Of a stretch of DNA of 9,112 bases, positions 1 to 5,909 are shown one piece after another. Source of the DNA: Defluviitaleaceae bacterium (GTDB lineage: Bacteria > Bacillota > Clostridia > Lachnospirales > WRAX01); the NCBI GenBank assembly GCA_009784355.1, contig WRBU01000031.1:1-9112 (forward strand), given 5' to 3'. Positions within the stretch are counted from its first letter, which is position 1. Every line of letters starts with the position of its first letter. The position numbers and the translations under genes are program-made. The notes beneath the pieces were generated by a model. The model did not search any database. It was not told the DNA's origin and saw only the letters and a list, made by a program, of their open reading frames with translations.

Positions 1-519
1 AGGACGTAAAAATGGTGCAAATTCGTTGGTTAGCGTAAGGTCAATATTGACGGTATTAGCTACAGCAAACCTACCTCCGCCAACTGCTTCTAAAACACGC
101 ACTACATATCTTCCGTTGCCGCCCGAAAGGGGGAACGATTCCCATCTTCCTGCGTTGTTTAAACGGTATTGATATTGCACCCCGTTTGGACCGACTATAA
201 CAACACGAACGTCTGTTGCGGTTGTGTCAAGCCATCTTGCCATGACGTATCCGTCACTGGCATTTGAAAAATCAATCTCGCTTTTTGCATTTCTATTGAC
301 ATTTCGTCCTGATGCCTCATTTACCAAAACATTTGTTCGGTTTGGAACAACAGCAGCAAGCGGCACAGCAGAATCTGTCATGATAAAGATTTCGTTGTTG
401 TTAGCAGAAGCACGCATTGCGTTGTTGTATCCAAGCTGATACATTAAGCCAAGTGAAACAGCCGCCAAAGCCGCAATAGAGAGAACTGCTAAAATATGTA
501 GCTTTTTTATTTTTTTCAT
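1..519 (-). CDS. Secreted transglutaminase-like surface protein, N-terminal part (cut by window edge)
   Basis: The frame is open from an ATG at 519 to the left window edge: 173 codons with no stop, so the gene continues outside. An AGGTGG ribosome binding site lies at 528-533, 8 nt before the start. Residues 1-7 are basic (MKKIKKL), and residues 8-28 form a hydrophobic stretch that serves as signal peptide or membrane anchor. The region after about residue 85 reads GYVMARW, then a stretch with VQYQYRL, then ESFPLSGGNGRYVVRVLE, and ends in NEFAPFL. From memory this matches the domain that precedes the transglutaminase-like catalytic domain in secreted Lachnospiraceae proteins; the catalytic Cys-His-Asp part would be beyond the edge and cannot be seen. 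It lies 50 nt after the sortase gene, with no terminator between them, so the two are probably cotranscribed. It may act in cross-linking or cleavage at the cell wall. The family call is moderately sure and enzyme activity is inferred. Confidence 0.7.
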   Translation of the reverse strand, partial: MKKIKKLHILAVLSIAALAAVSLGLMYQLGYNNAMRASANNNEIFIMTDSAVPLAAVVPNRTNVLVNEASGRNVNRNAKSEIDFSNASDGYVMARWLDTTATDVRVVIVGPNGVQYQYRLNNAGRWESFPLSGGNGRYVVRVLEAVGGGRFAVANTVNIDLTLTNEFAPFLRP

Positions 520-569
520 AACATTCACCACCTATAATATCGTTATAAATTTATTTTCATGCGTAAAAA

Positions 570-1400
570 TCACCAATCGAGGGCTATAATTCGGCCGACT
601 ATTATGCTTCTCCATGGATTATCATCCGCATAAACACACGTTACTAAAAAGACCAACTGGTCGTTGTAGCTAACTTGCACATCACTTCTTATAAAAGACC
701 TACTGCGCAAATTTTCAATATATCTTTCAAAATCTATCTCGCTTTCAAAATACATCGGCGGATGCTCTATTGCAGAATTTATATTATACCCTGCAAAAAT
801 TTCAAGCACAAAATTCTGGTGTGGTGTAAAAATAAACATCTCGCTGTGTTGCTCAAAAAAAGCTCTATTTTCGTATTGTCTTAAAGATGAGAATTTGTCG
901 CCTGATGCCATATTGTGTCCGTATATAAACATGTTTTGACTTGAAAAGTCCGCTTCGTTGCGATAATCTAAAAATATAGAGCCCATTGAATTGCGTCTGC
1001 CGTTTGGTAAGTGGTCTAAATAAAAATCGTTGTCTGCACCTTGAACTATTGGATAATTAATAACGGTTCCAGGCGATTGTATCCAACCGACAATATTCGG
1101 AGCAAGCTCACGCTTTGCTTCAAAGTCTAAAATTGGGAGTAAAAATGGCTCTTCCTCTGCTATTGTGTCAATATTATCATCATTGCTCTCGTCATCTGCT
1201 ACGATGTTTTGCTGCGGTGGATTGACAGGAAGCTGCACAATAGGAACGGACATTTGCGCAAAAAAGTCCTGCCCTTGTCTAGTTGTTATTATGTCGTGCA
1301 AAATAATTGCAGCAAAAACAATCGCACTACCAGCACTCAAAACTAATATCGCTATTAAAATGCGCAATTTAATTTTATTGTTTTTAACTTTTTGCTCCAC
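570..1400 (-). CDS. srtB: Class B sortase
   Basis: This is a membrane-anchored cysteine transpeptidase that cuts a C-terminal sorting signal and joins the protein to cell-wall peptide. Of 276 residues, 13-34 form the N-terminal membrane anchor. Residues 40-84 are an acidic, Pro/Asp/Asn-rich linker, longer than in typical SrtB. The catalytic domain runs from about 85 to 276 and includes GWIQSPGTVINYPIVQG (105-121). The catalytic triad is visible: His162 in YGHNM, Cys255 in LVTCVY and Arg264 in NPWRSIIVGR. The usual TLSTC motif is changed to FLVTC. The start is GTG, with a GAGGG ribosome binding site at 1407-1411. The gene is 26 nt from the upstream winged-helix membrane protein and 50 nt from the downstream secreted protein, so the three form an operon. 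No SrtB sorting signal (NPxTG-like) is seen in the window. The substrate is therefore unknown; it may be the cut-off neighbour or be coded elsewhere. Confidence 0.93.
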   Translation of the reverse strand: MEQKVKNNKIKLRILIAILVLSAGSAIVFAAIILHDIITTRQGQDFFAQMSVPIVQLPVNPPQQNIVADDESNDDNIDTIAEEEPFLLPILDFEAKRELAPNIVGWIQSPGTVINYPIVQGADNDFYLDHLPNGRRNSMGSIFLDYRNEADFSSQNMFIYGHNMASGDKFSSLRQYENRAFFEQHSEMFIFTPHQNFVLEIFAGYNINSAIEHPPMYFESEIDFERYIENLRSRSFIRSDVQVSYNDQLVFLVTCVYADDNPWRSIIVGRIIALDW

Positions 1401-1426
1401 GTAATGCCCTCACTTTATATTTGCAA

Positions 1427-2305
1427 TTAATTAGAAATTTGCCTGATTACATTAAATTCTGTGCTTGAAGTCTCTTGTATAGTAAGGCTAGGGAAACTGT
1501 ATGCATGGATGTTTAAAACAGTTTTGTTGTCACCTATTTCAAAAACTTCGGCAGGTATCACAATATTTGATGCAGTGCCTGGTGCAAAGAAATCTGAAAT
1601 GTAAAGAATTTGATTTGTATTTGCAAGAACCACTTCAAAAGCCAGCCAAAAATTGTTTTCTGGTGGATTGTACAATGGTATTTCAACAATTTCAGAAACT
1701 GTTACATCATGTATAGTGGGCAAGACGATGCTGCCGTTAAAGTATCCAAGAGGAACATTGGGGTCTTCTAATGTAAAAATTTCTTGCGGAGGATTATTTG
1801 ATATAGCCCATATTAAAGCAACGCCCATAACTGCTGCTGTCGCCATTCCAGCATATACGCCTTTTAATTTCCTCAAATTTTTTACGGGCTTTTTTTCTAT
1901 CTCAATTTTCTTTGGGTTTTCGATTATGATTTGGGAGTCTTTTTGCAAGTCCCGCCCCCAGTTAGTTTTGAAGCTATAACCATCAAGAATTTGCTCTATC
2001 CACATAAAGCCATGACCTATTTTACCAATAATATCCATTAGCTCGTTTATTTCTGCGTATGCTTGATTTTTGTCGCAAGAAATATTACAATCATTTGATA
2101 TTGCGTCAAAAATTGTCTGAAATGAAAGTGAAGCAGGTTCTTGGATTGCAAGCATGTAAAGCATTTTAAATTGATGTTCGCTTAAATTGATTTTTACTCC
2201 ATATGCCGTGGAGACTTGTTTGTTATGCAGGTCAAGGTTAAGTGGTCCTGCTATAAAAAAGCCTTCCTGTATTTTGTCGTAATCTATTCGCATTGTATGT
2301 TCCAC
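1427..2305 (-). CDS. Membrane-anchored winged-helix regulator (ToxR/CadC-like layout)
   Basis: This 292-residue protein joins three parts. Residues about 19-115 look like an OmpR/PhoB winged helix: GPLNLDLHNKQVS, then a LSEHQFKMLYMLA segment in the place of the 'Lt-EfklL-lLa' helix, closing with WIEQILDGYSF in the place of the 'tv-G-GY-f' wing. A basic linker (131-148, rich in Lys) leads to one membrane span (about 149-169). The outside domain (170-292) holds LYNPPENNFWLAFEVVL and LYISDFFAPG. From memory these resemble a small beta-sandwich found in Clostridial surface proteins, with NPe-N and S--i-PG patterns. There is no receiver domain. The start is GTG at 2305 with AGGTG five nt before it; the inner ATG at 2293 has only a weak site. 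It heads the sortase gene by 26 nt, so it may sense surface state and control this operon. DNA binding is inferred from fold pattern only. It could also be a non-binding scaffold. Confidence 0.75.
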   Translation of the reverse strand: MEHTMRIDYDKIQEGFFIAGPLNLDLHNKQVSTAYGVKINLSEHQFKMLYMLAIQEPASLSFQTIFDAISNDCNISCDKNQAYAEINELMDIIGKIGHGFMWIEQILDGYSFKTNWGRDLQKDSQIIIENPKKIEIEKKPVKNLRKLKGVYAGMATAAVMGVALIWAISNNPPQEIFTLEDPNVPLGYFNGSIVLPTIHDVTVSEIVEIPLYNPPENNFWLAFEVVLANTNQILYISDFFAPGTASNIVIPAEVFEIGDNKTVLNIHAYSFPSLTIQETSSTEFNVIRQISN

Positions 2306-2376
2306 TTGCTCACCTGCTTTTAATAAAATTTATAACCCTATAAAGTATTGTACTACATAAAATGCGAAAATTAACG

Positions 2377-2398
2377 AAGGTTTCTCATTCTTAACCTT
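2377..2398. repeat. Short inverted repeat between response regulator and membrane regulator genes
   Basis: AAGGTT at 2377-2382 is matched by AACCTT at 2393-2398 with a 10-nt gap. It lies in the 109-nt gap before the winged-helix membrane protein gene. The stem is only 6 bp and no run of T follows directly on the minus strand, so a terminator is unlikely. It could be a regulator site or chance in AT-rich DNA. A possible TACAAT -10 box follows closer to the gene, but no convincing -35 box pairs with it. Confidence 0.3.
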
Positions 2399-2414
2399 AT
2401 TATAAATGAGCATA

Positions 2415-3101
2415 CTACTCTCTTTCAAAGCAGTATCCTTCGCCTCGGCTGGCAACTATTGTGTAGCCCGAACCAAAAAGTTTAGTACGCAATTTAGATA
2501 TTGCCACTTTTAACGAATTATCTTGACCAAGCATTTTTTGACCCCAAACTTTTTCATATAAGGCAGAAGGCAGCATTATCTCTTCAGGGTATTGGGTAAA
2601 TTGCTGCAAAAGGGAAAGCTCCTTTTGGGTTAGACACATGTCTTCACCATTTAAAAATGCCTTGTTTGCCGCCATATTAATTCGTATCGGCCCTATTTCG
2701 AGCATGTCGGGAATTTGCGAGGCTCGCCGCATAAGTGTTGTTATTCTGACCAAAAAAACATTTATATCGTAAGGCTTTGTTATATAATCGTCGCCGCCAG
2801 CTTCAAGCCCATTGATAATATCTGAAGGGGTGTCGCTTGCAGTCAAAATAAGGACGGGAACATTGGAAATTTTCCGAGTTTCACGCAAAAAATCCAGACC
2901 CGAGCCATCTGGCAGTTTAAGGTCTAATGTGATTACACTTGGAGGTTCGCTTGCGATAATTTCACGAGCTTGAGCGAGAGAAAAGGCTTGACGCACATTA
3001 TACCCATGTTGTTCAAGAATTTTTTTGTTATCCGCCTGTATTGCGGGGTCATCTTCTATCATAAGTAAATATCCGCCAACACGAAAGACATTTTTACGCA
3101 T
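2415..3101 (-). CDS. OmpR/PhoB-family response regulator, no partner kinase in the window
   Basis: This two-component response regulator has a receiver and a DNA-binding winged helix. Starting at the ATG at 3101 it has 228 residues, usual for the family. The acidic pocket is E16-D17-D18, the phosphate-accepting residue is D60 in ITLDLKLPDG, the switch Thr is T87 and the conserved Lys is K109 in YITKPY. The winged helix covers about 133-228, with LTQKELSLLQQF as the first core helix, VWGQ before the recognition helix, DNSLKVAISKLRTKL as that helix and GEGYCF in the wing. The frame extends to a TTG at 3119, but AAGGAGG at 3108-3114 lies inside that extension, 6 nt before the ATG, which decides the start. 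No histidine kinase flanks it. It lies upstream of the membrane regulator and sortase genes on the same strand and may control them. An unlinked kinase, or a phosphate-independent role, is possible. Confidence 0.93.
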   Translation of the reverse strand: MRKNVFRVGGYLLMIEDDPAIQADNKKILEQHGYNVRQAFSLAQAREIIASEPPSVITLDLKLPDGSGLDFLRETRKISNVPVLILTASDTPSDIINGLEAGGDDYITKPYDINVFLVRITTLMRRASQIPDMLEIGPIRINMAANKAFLNGEDMCLTQKELSLLQQFTQYPEEIMLPSALYEKVWGQKMLGQDNSLKVAISKLRTKLFGSGYTIVASRGEGYCFERE

Positions 3102-3107
3102 TCGTGC

Positions 3108-3114
3108 CCTCCTT
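3108..3114 (-). promoter_or_regulatory. Ribosome binding site deciding the response regulator start
   Basis: AAGGAGG is read on the minus strand 6 nt before the ATG at 3101. It argues against the in-frame TTG at 3119. Confidence 0.85.
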
Positions 3115-3140
3115 CTCAAAACAAAGCCGTGGTGTCGTCC

Positions 3141-3161
3141 ATGTGTCTATTCAGAACACAT
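3141..3161. repeat. Inverted repeat at the transcription start of the response regulator gene
   Basis: ATGTGT at 3141-3146 pairs with ACACAT at 3156-3161 across 9 nt. The repeat starts 3 bases downstream of the predicted -10 box and would cover the transcription start. That position fits an operator for repression or autoregulation, or a small hairpin in the leader RNA. No matching second copy was seen before the sortase operon. Confidence 0.4.
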
Positions 3162-3164
3162 AAT

Positions 3165-3193
3165 ATAGTACCATACTTATGAAAAATAGTCAA
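3165..3193 (-). promoter_or_regulatory. Predicted sigma-A promoter for the response regulator gene
   Basis: On the minus strand TTGACT (3188-3193) and TACTAT (3165-3170) are separated by exactly 17 nt. The -35 matches consensus in 5 of 6 positions and the -10 in 4 of 6. A second TTGACA lies at 3203-3208 without a well-placed -10. The leader to the ATG would be about 55-60 nt. Confidence 0.6.
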
Positions 3194-3299
3194 TATTCTT
3201 TTTGTCAAATCTATAATGACTTTTAAGTAACAACAGACTAACTCCAATCACAATCCTTATCTCCCTCGTCCTCTCGATGTGGTTACTCAAAAGAACATC

Positions 3300-3342
3300 A
3301 AAAAAGCCCGCGAACCGTAGGGGCTTGACTTGTTTCGCAGGC
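3300..3342 (-). terminator. Rho-independent terminator after the exporter permease gene
   Basis: Read on the minus strand, GCCTGCGAA (3342-3334) pairs with TTCGCGGGC (3314-3306). This gives a 9-bp stem including one G-U pair, directly followed by six T (3305-3300). The loop is 19 nt. It lies 35 nt after the permease stop and separates the exporter unit from the response regulator promoter. Confidence 0.85.
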
Positions 3343-3377
3343 TTCATTGATATGCTTCGTATTTTAATTAATGAGTA

Positions 3378-4133
3378 TTACGAGAGCTTGCGCTTGTAAA
3401 TTTGAATAGAGAAAATGGTGGCTACGATGATGATGCCCGTGCTCCAAATTATGGCAATGGGCAATGAATTACCTGGAGGATGACCTAAAAATAGCGAACG
3501 GGTTGCGTCAATAATTGGAGTCATGGGCTGATGTTCGGCAAAGCCTCTCATCCAATTCGGCAAACTTTCGGTGGGAACAAAACCAGAGCTTAAAAATGGT
3601 AAAATGAAGAGCAAAAACAACATGCCCGTAGTATTTTCAGGAGCTTTTGCGGCAAGGCCTGCTATTACAGAAATCCACGTAAGAGCAAACATAAACAAGA
3701 TAAAAACCCCAGCGATAACAAGCCAATCCAATATGCCTGCTTGTGGTCTAAATCCTATTGCAATAGCAACGCCTATAACGACTGCAGTTGTGAGAATGTT
3801 ACGCATGACGGATGCAAGCACATGTCCATTAAGTACGGCGGATTTGGCTATGGGCATGGAGCGGAATCTGTCAATAATGCCTTTGTGCAAATCATTATTT
3901 ACGCTTATTGCTGTGGATATTGTGCCTTGTGCAACGGTTTGCAAAATAATTCCGGGTACGATAAAGTCAATATAATTTACATATCCCACATCCATAACAT
4001 TTCCAAAAATTGTTCCAAATAAAAACATTACCATTGCCGGCGCAATAATTGCTGCGCCAAAAGCCTCGGGATTTCTTAAAGTTGCCGTTAAGCAACGCTT
4101 GAACATTGTCCATGAATCTTGAAAAACTCGCAT
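3378..4133 (-). CDS. ABC-2 type drug exporter permease (DrrB-like)
   Basis: This integral membrane part of an ABC-2 exporter has 251 residues, usual for the family. About six spans can be read: 26-47, 53-74, 112-128, 133-159, 168-187 and 225-244. The family motif GIIDRFRSMP (85-94) lies in the cytoplasmic loop after span 2. SSGFVPTESLPNWMRGFAEHQP (182-203) is the typical segment between the last two spans. The ATG start directly follows the ATPase stop with no gap, and its AAGGAGG site lies inside the end of the ATPase gene, so translation is coupled. With the ATPase it should form a homodimeric or 2+2 exporter. Sequence alone does not fix the substrate; relatives move antibiotics such as anthracyclines, lipids or glycolipids. 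Control by the upstream TetR protein is likely from the shared operators. Confidence 0.93.
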   Translation of the reverse strand: MRVFQDSWTMFKRCLTATLRNPEAFGAAIIAPAMVMFLFGTIFGNVMDVGYVNYIDFIVPGIILQTVAQGTISTAISVNNDLHKGIIDRFRSMPIAKSAVLNGHVLASVMRNILTTAVVIGVAIAIGFRPQAGILDWLVIAGVFILFMFALTWISVIAGLAAKAPENTTGMLFLLFILPFLSSGFVPTESLPNWMRGFAEHQPMTPIIDATRSLFLGHPPGNSLPIAIIWSTGIIIVATIFSIQIYKRKLS

Positions 4134-4970
4134 TTATTTGTCCTCCTTATTTTCACCAATCAATGTTAGAAAAACCTCTTCAAGAGATGGGGTTTTTTCG
4201 GCTATGCCAGCTATCTCTATGCCTGCCTCTGCAAGCAGCAAGCGAGCCTTTTCGGCATCTTCTGCAGTGGCAAAGTCAAGCTGCGCTCCGACACAAGGCA
4301 TCATGGCTTTAAGGTGTTGCGGTGCACCTTCGGCGGCTATAATGCCTTTGTGGAGTATAGCTATGTGGTCGGCAAGATATTCGGCTTCCTCAAGATATTG
4401 TGTAGTTAAAAAAACTGTTGTGCCGCCGTTTGCCAATCCTTTTACCATTTCCCACATTGCCAAGCGGCTTTGGGGGTCCAGTCCCGTGGTTGGTTCGTCT
4501 AAAAAAATTACTTTCGGGTTACCCATTAGCGACATAGCAATGTCTAACCTGCGACGCATACCGCCTGAATATGTAGCCGCACGACGGTCGGCAGCATCTT
4601 CTAAACGAAAAGTTTCGAGTAGCTCATCTGCACGTTTTTTGGCATTTGGCAGGTGTTTTAAAGCACCTATAAGCCGTAGATTTTCCCGTCCTGTCAATAT
4701 CTCATCCACGGCGGCGTATTGCCCAGTTAAACTTATATTTTGACGTACATTGTCCGCTTGTTTTACCACATCATAACCGCAAATGGTGGCAGTACCTGCG
4801 TCTGCATAGGAGAGGGTGGACAAAATACGCACAGCGGTGGTTTTTCCTGCGCCATTTGAACCAAGTAAGGCAAAAATGCTGCCCTTTTGAATTTCAAAGC
4901 TAACGCCTTTTAACACTTTGTGATTTTTAAAGGATTTTTCTAATCCTGATACAGAAATAATACTTTCCAT
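4134..4970 (-). CDS. ABC exporter ATP-binding protein (DrrA-like)
   Basis: This 278-residue nucleotide-binding subunit shows the full set of ABC motifs. They are Walker A GSNGAGKTT (37-45, Lys43), Q-loop Gln84 in SLTGQYAAVDE, signature YSGGMRRRLDIA (134-145), Walker B VIFLDE (154-159, catalytic Glu159) and D-loop GLDP. The switch His is replaced by Gln191 in LTTQYLEEAEYLAD, as is usual in the DrrA group. A short C-terminal domain after about 225 ends in SLEEVFLTLIG, also typical. The protein is somewhat shorter than common DrrA proteins (about 300-330). The ATG at 4970 has AGGAGG at 4978-4983, 7 nt away. It is coupled to the permease gene and lies 100 nt after the tetR gene. A candidate TetR operator at 4992-5008 suggests repression until a ligand binds TetR. 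Confidence 0.95.
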   Translation of the reverse strand: MESIISVSGLEKSFKNHKVLKGVSFEIQKGSIFALLGSNGAGKTTAVRILSTLSYADAGTATICGYDVVKQADNVRQNISLTGQYAAVDEILTGRENLRLIGALKHLPNAKKRADELLETFRLEDAADRRAATYSGGMRRRLDIAMSLMGNPKVIFLDEPTTGLDPQSRLAMWEMVKGLANGGTTVFLTTQYLEEAEYLADHIAILHKGIIAAEGAPQHLKAMMPCVGAQLDFATAEDAEKARLLLAEAGIEIAGIAEKTPSLEEVFLTLIGENKEDK

Positions 4971-4986
4971 TTTTGTTCCTCCTCAA

Positions 4987-5015
4987 ATTATATACATGAT
5001 GAATGTACGTATAAA
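4987..5015 (-). promoter_or_regulatory. Possible promoter of the exporter genes
   Basis: On the minus strand TTTATA (5010-5015, 4 of 6) and a perfect TATAAT (4987-4992) are 17 nt apart, with the palindromic operator filling the spacer. The start site would fall near 4980, almost on the ribosome binding site, so the leader would be very short. Readthrough from the tetR promoter is an alternative, since no T-tailed terminator separates the two genes. Confidence 0.45.
4992..5008. promoter_or_regulatory. Candidate TetR operator, exporter copy
   Basis: Read on the minus strand this is GTACATTCATCATGTAT. It matches the copy at the tetR promoter (5744-5760) in 16 of 17 positions. The inner palindrome TACAT-N5-ATGTA is kept. 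It overlaps the predicted -35/-10 spacer of the exporter genes, a standard place for repressor binding. Confidence 0.75.
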
Positions 5016-5026
5016 GTTAAATGTAG

Positions 5027-5048
5027 GGGACGCCGCCTTTGGCGTCCC
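5027..5048. repeat. GC-rich hairpin between tetR and the exporter genes
   Basis: GGGACGCC (5027-5034) and GGCGTCCC (5041-5048) form a perfect 8-bp stem with a 6-nt loop in otherwise AT-rich DNA. It follows the tetR stop by 23 nt. Neither strand has a T run after it, so it is not a standard terminator. The GTAGGGG lead-in followed by a GC-rich inverted repeat resembles small dispersed hairpin elements of Clostridial genomes (recalled, not checked). It could reduce readthrough from tetR or protect RNA. Confidence 0.5.
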
Positions 5049-5070
5049 GCAATATTGACACAACTATGCT

Positions 5071-5721
5071 TTATATATTTAATGCGTTCATTACATTTTT
5101 ATACTGCTCCCACATTTCTTCATCAAGAACATTAAAGCCCAAAGACTCAAAAATTTCTGCAATCATTTCAGCTTTTTCAAACATCTCCTGTGCATCGGCT
5201 GGAAACAATGCAGGAAACATCCAGTAATTAACTAACACCATCAAAAGCTCTGACATAAGTTTTGGGTTACCTTTGCGTATAGAGCCATCAGCCATACCCT
5301 CTGCTATCATAGGCTCAAAAAACTTTGCGCTTTCAATGTCGTCTTTGAGCTTTTCTGCCAAGAAGCGAGGATTGGAAATAAGAGGGATATACATGTTCAT
5401 TAATGCAGCATCTTGCTCGGTTGCAGTATTGCGCTTTAAAGCAAGTTTCATTGCCAATTTCACACGTTCTAAACCATTTTTTACATCTGCCGTTACGGCT
5501 TCTTTAAAGGCGTTATCGCCGCCAAAGTGTTGTTCAAGCAAAGCGGTAAGCACTTCCTCTTTGGATTTAAAGTGGTGATAAAATGCTCCGCGCGTCATAC
5601 CGCCAAGCCCCGCCACAATATCAAGCACAGTGGTTTGCTCAAACCCTTTTTCCATGAATAGCTGCAACGATACATCTAAAATTTTTTGAACCGTCTCCTC
5701 TGGGTACTTGTTTCTAGGCAC
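5071..5721 (-). CDS. TetR-family transcriptional repressor
   Basis: This dimeric one-component regulator has 216 residues, typical for the family. The N-terminal helix-turn-helix is clear: ILDVSLQLFMEKGFEQTTV, then LDIVAGLGGMTRGAFYHHF and KSKEEVLTALL (about 14-62). The rest (from about 63) is all-helical and should hold the ligand pocket and dimer surface; it is not like any subgroup I can name. The start is GTG at 5721 with an AGGTG site 6 nt before it; nearby ATG triplets are out of frame. It is the first gene of the exporter unit. A palindrome at its own promoter (5744-5760) is repeated before the exporter ATPase gene, so I infer that it represses both itself and the exporter and is released by an exported compound. 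Confidence 0.93.
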   Translation of the reverse strand: MPRNKYPEETVQKILDVSLQLFMEKGFEQTTVLDIVAGLGGMTRGAFYHHFKSKEEVLTALLEQHFGGDNAFKEAVTADVKNGLERVKLAMKLALKRNTATEQDAALMNMYIPLISNPRFLAEKLKDDIESAKFFEPMIAEGMADGSIRKGNPKLMSELLMVLVNYWMFPALFPADAQEMFEKAEMIAEIFESLGFNVLDEEMWEQYKNVMNALNI

Positions 5722-5743
5722 TTCATCACCTCATTTTATTAAC

Positions 5744-5760
5744 ATACATTCATCATGTAT
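5744..5760. promoter_or_regulatory. Candidate TetR operator, tetR copy
   Basis: ATACAT-TCATC-ATGTAT is a perfect 6-bp inverted repeat around 5 nt. It starts 2 bases after the tetR -10 box, so it covers the transcription start. It shares 16 of 17 positions with the exporter copy at 4992-5008. Confidence 0.8.
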
Positions 5761-5762
5761 TT

Positions 5763-5791
5763 ATTATACTCGGGATATTTTGTTTTGTCAA
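5763..5791 (-). promoter_or_regulatory. Consensus sigma-A promoter of tetR
   Basis: TTGACA (5786-5791) and TATAAT (5763-5768) on the minus strand are both perfect, with an optimal 17-nt spacer. Such a strong promoter would need tight repression, which fits the operator directly downstream. Confidence 0.88.
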
Positions 5792-5864
5792 TCACTTTTT
5801 TCAAAAAACCTGATGTCAAATTTTTGTAACAAAAGATATGTTTGGGCGACAATAAAGTTAAATG

Positions 5865-5903
5865 AATAAAAAACTGTAAGCGTTACGCTTACAGTTTTTT
5901 ATT
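5865..5903 (-). terminator. Strong, symmetrical rho-independent terminator after the MerR-family gene
   Basis: A perfect stem of at least 15 bp (5868-5882 with 5886-5900) has the loop TTA, an ACTGTAAGCG core and A6/T6 flanks, so it could stop transcription from either side. A few more A-T pairs extend it outward. It begins 7 nt after the stop of the MerR-family gene and shields the tetR promoter from readthrough. Confidence 0.93.
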
Positions 5904-5909
5904 TGCGGC

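Noticed and set aside
224..439. Plus-strand open frame opposite the secreted protein
   Set aside because: The minus strand here codes a continuous protein with a signal peptide and family-like pattern. The plus frame has no support.
2377..2398. Inverted repeat AAGGTT/AACCTT considered as a terminator of the response regulator gene
   Set aside because: The stem is only 6 bp, with a 10-nt loop and no T run directly after it, so termination is unlikely.
3180..3310. Minus-strand open stretch of about 40 codons (SNHIERTREIRIVIG-like)
   Set aside because: It has no start with a ribosome site and includes the terminator T-run and the promoter boxes, so it is probably chance. A decayed gene end cannot be excluded.
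3288..3411. Small plus-strand frame starting MWLLKRTSKK and running across the terminator
   Set aside because: It has no ribosome site, overlaps the terminator stem and then runs antisense into the permease gene. Open length is within chance.
3571..3975. Plus-strand open frame opposite the permease gene
   Set aside because: It is the antisense shadow of a clear ABC-2 permease, with no ribosome site or domain.
4138..4743. Long plus-strand open frame of 201 codons
   Set aside because: It lies entirely opposite the ABC ATPase gene, whose motifs are all intact. The translated product is Ser/Ala-rich with no recognisable domain and no good ribosome site.
5011..5864. The 13-mer ATAAAGTTAAATG occurs at 5011-5023 and 5852-5864, each shortly before a hairpin
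   Set aside because: About one AT-rich 13-mer match is expected by chance in a window this size, and the flanks do not match. It is not strong enough to call a mobile element end.
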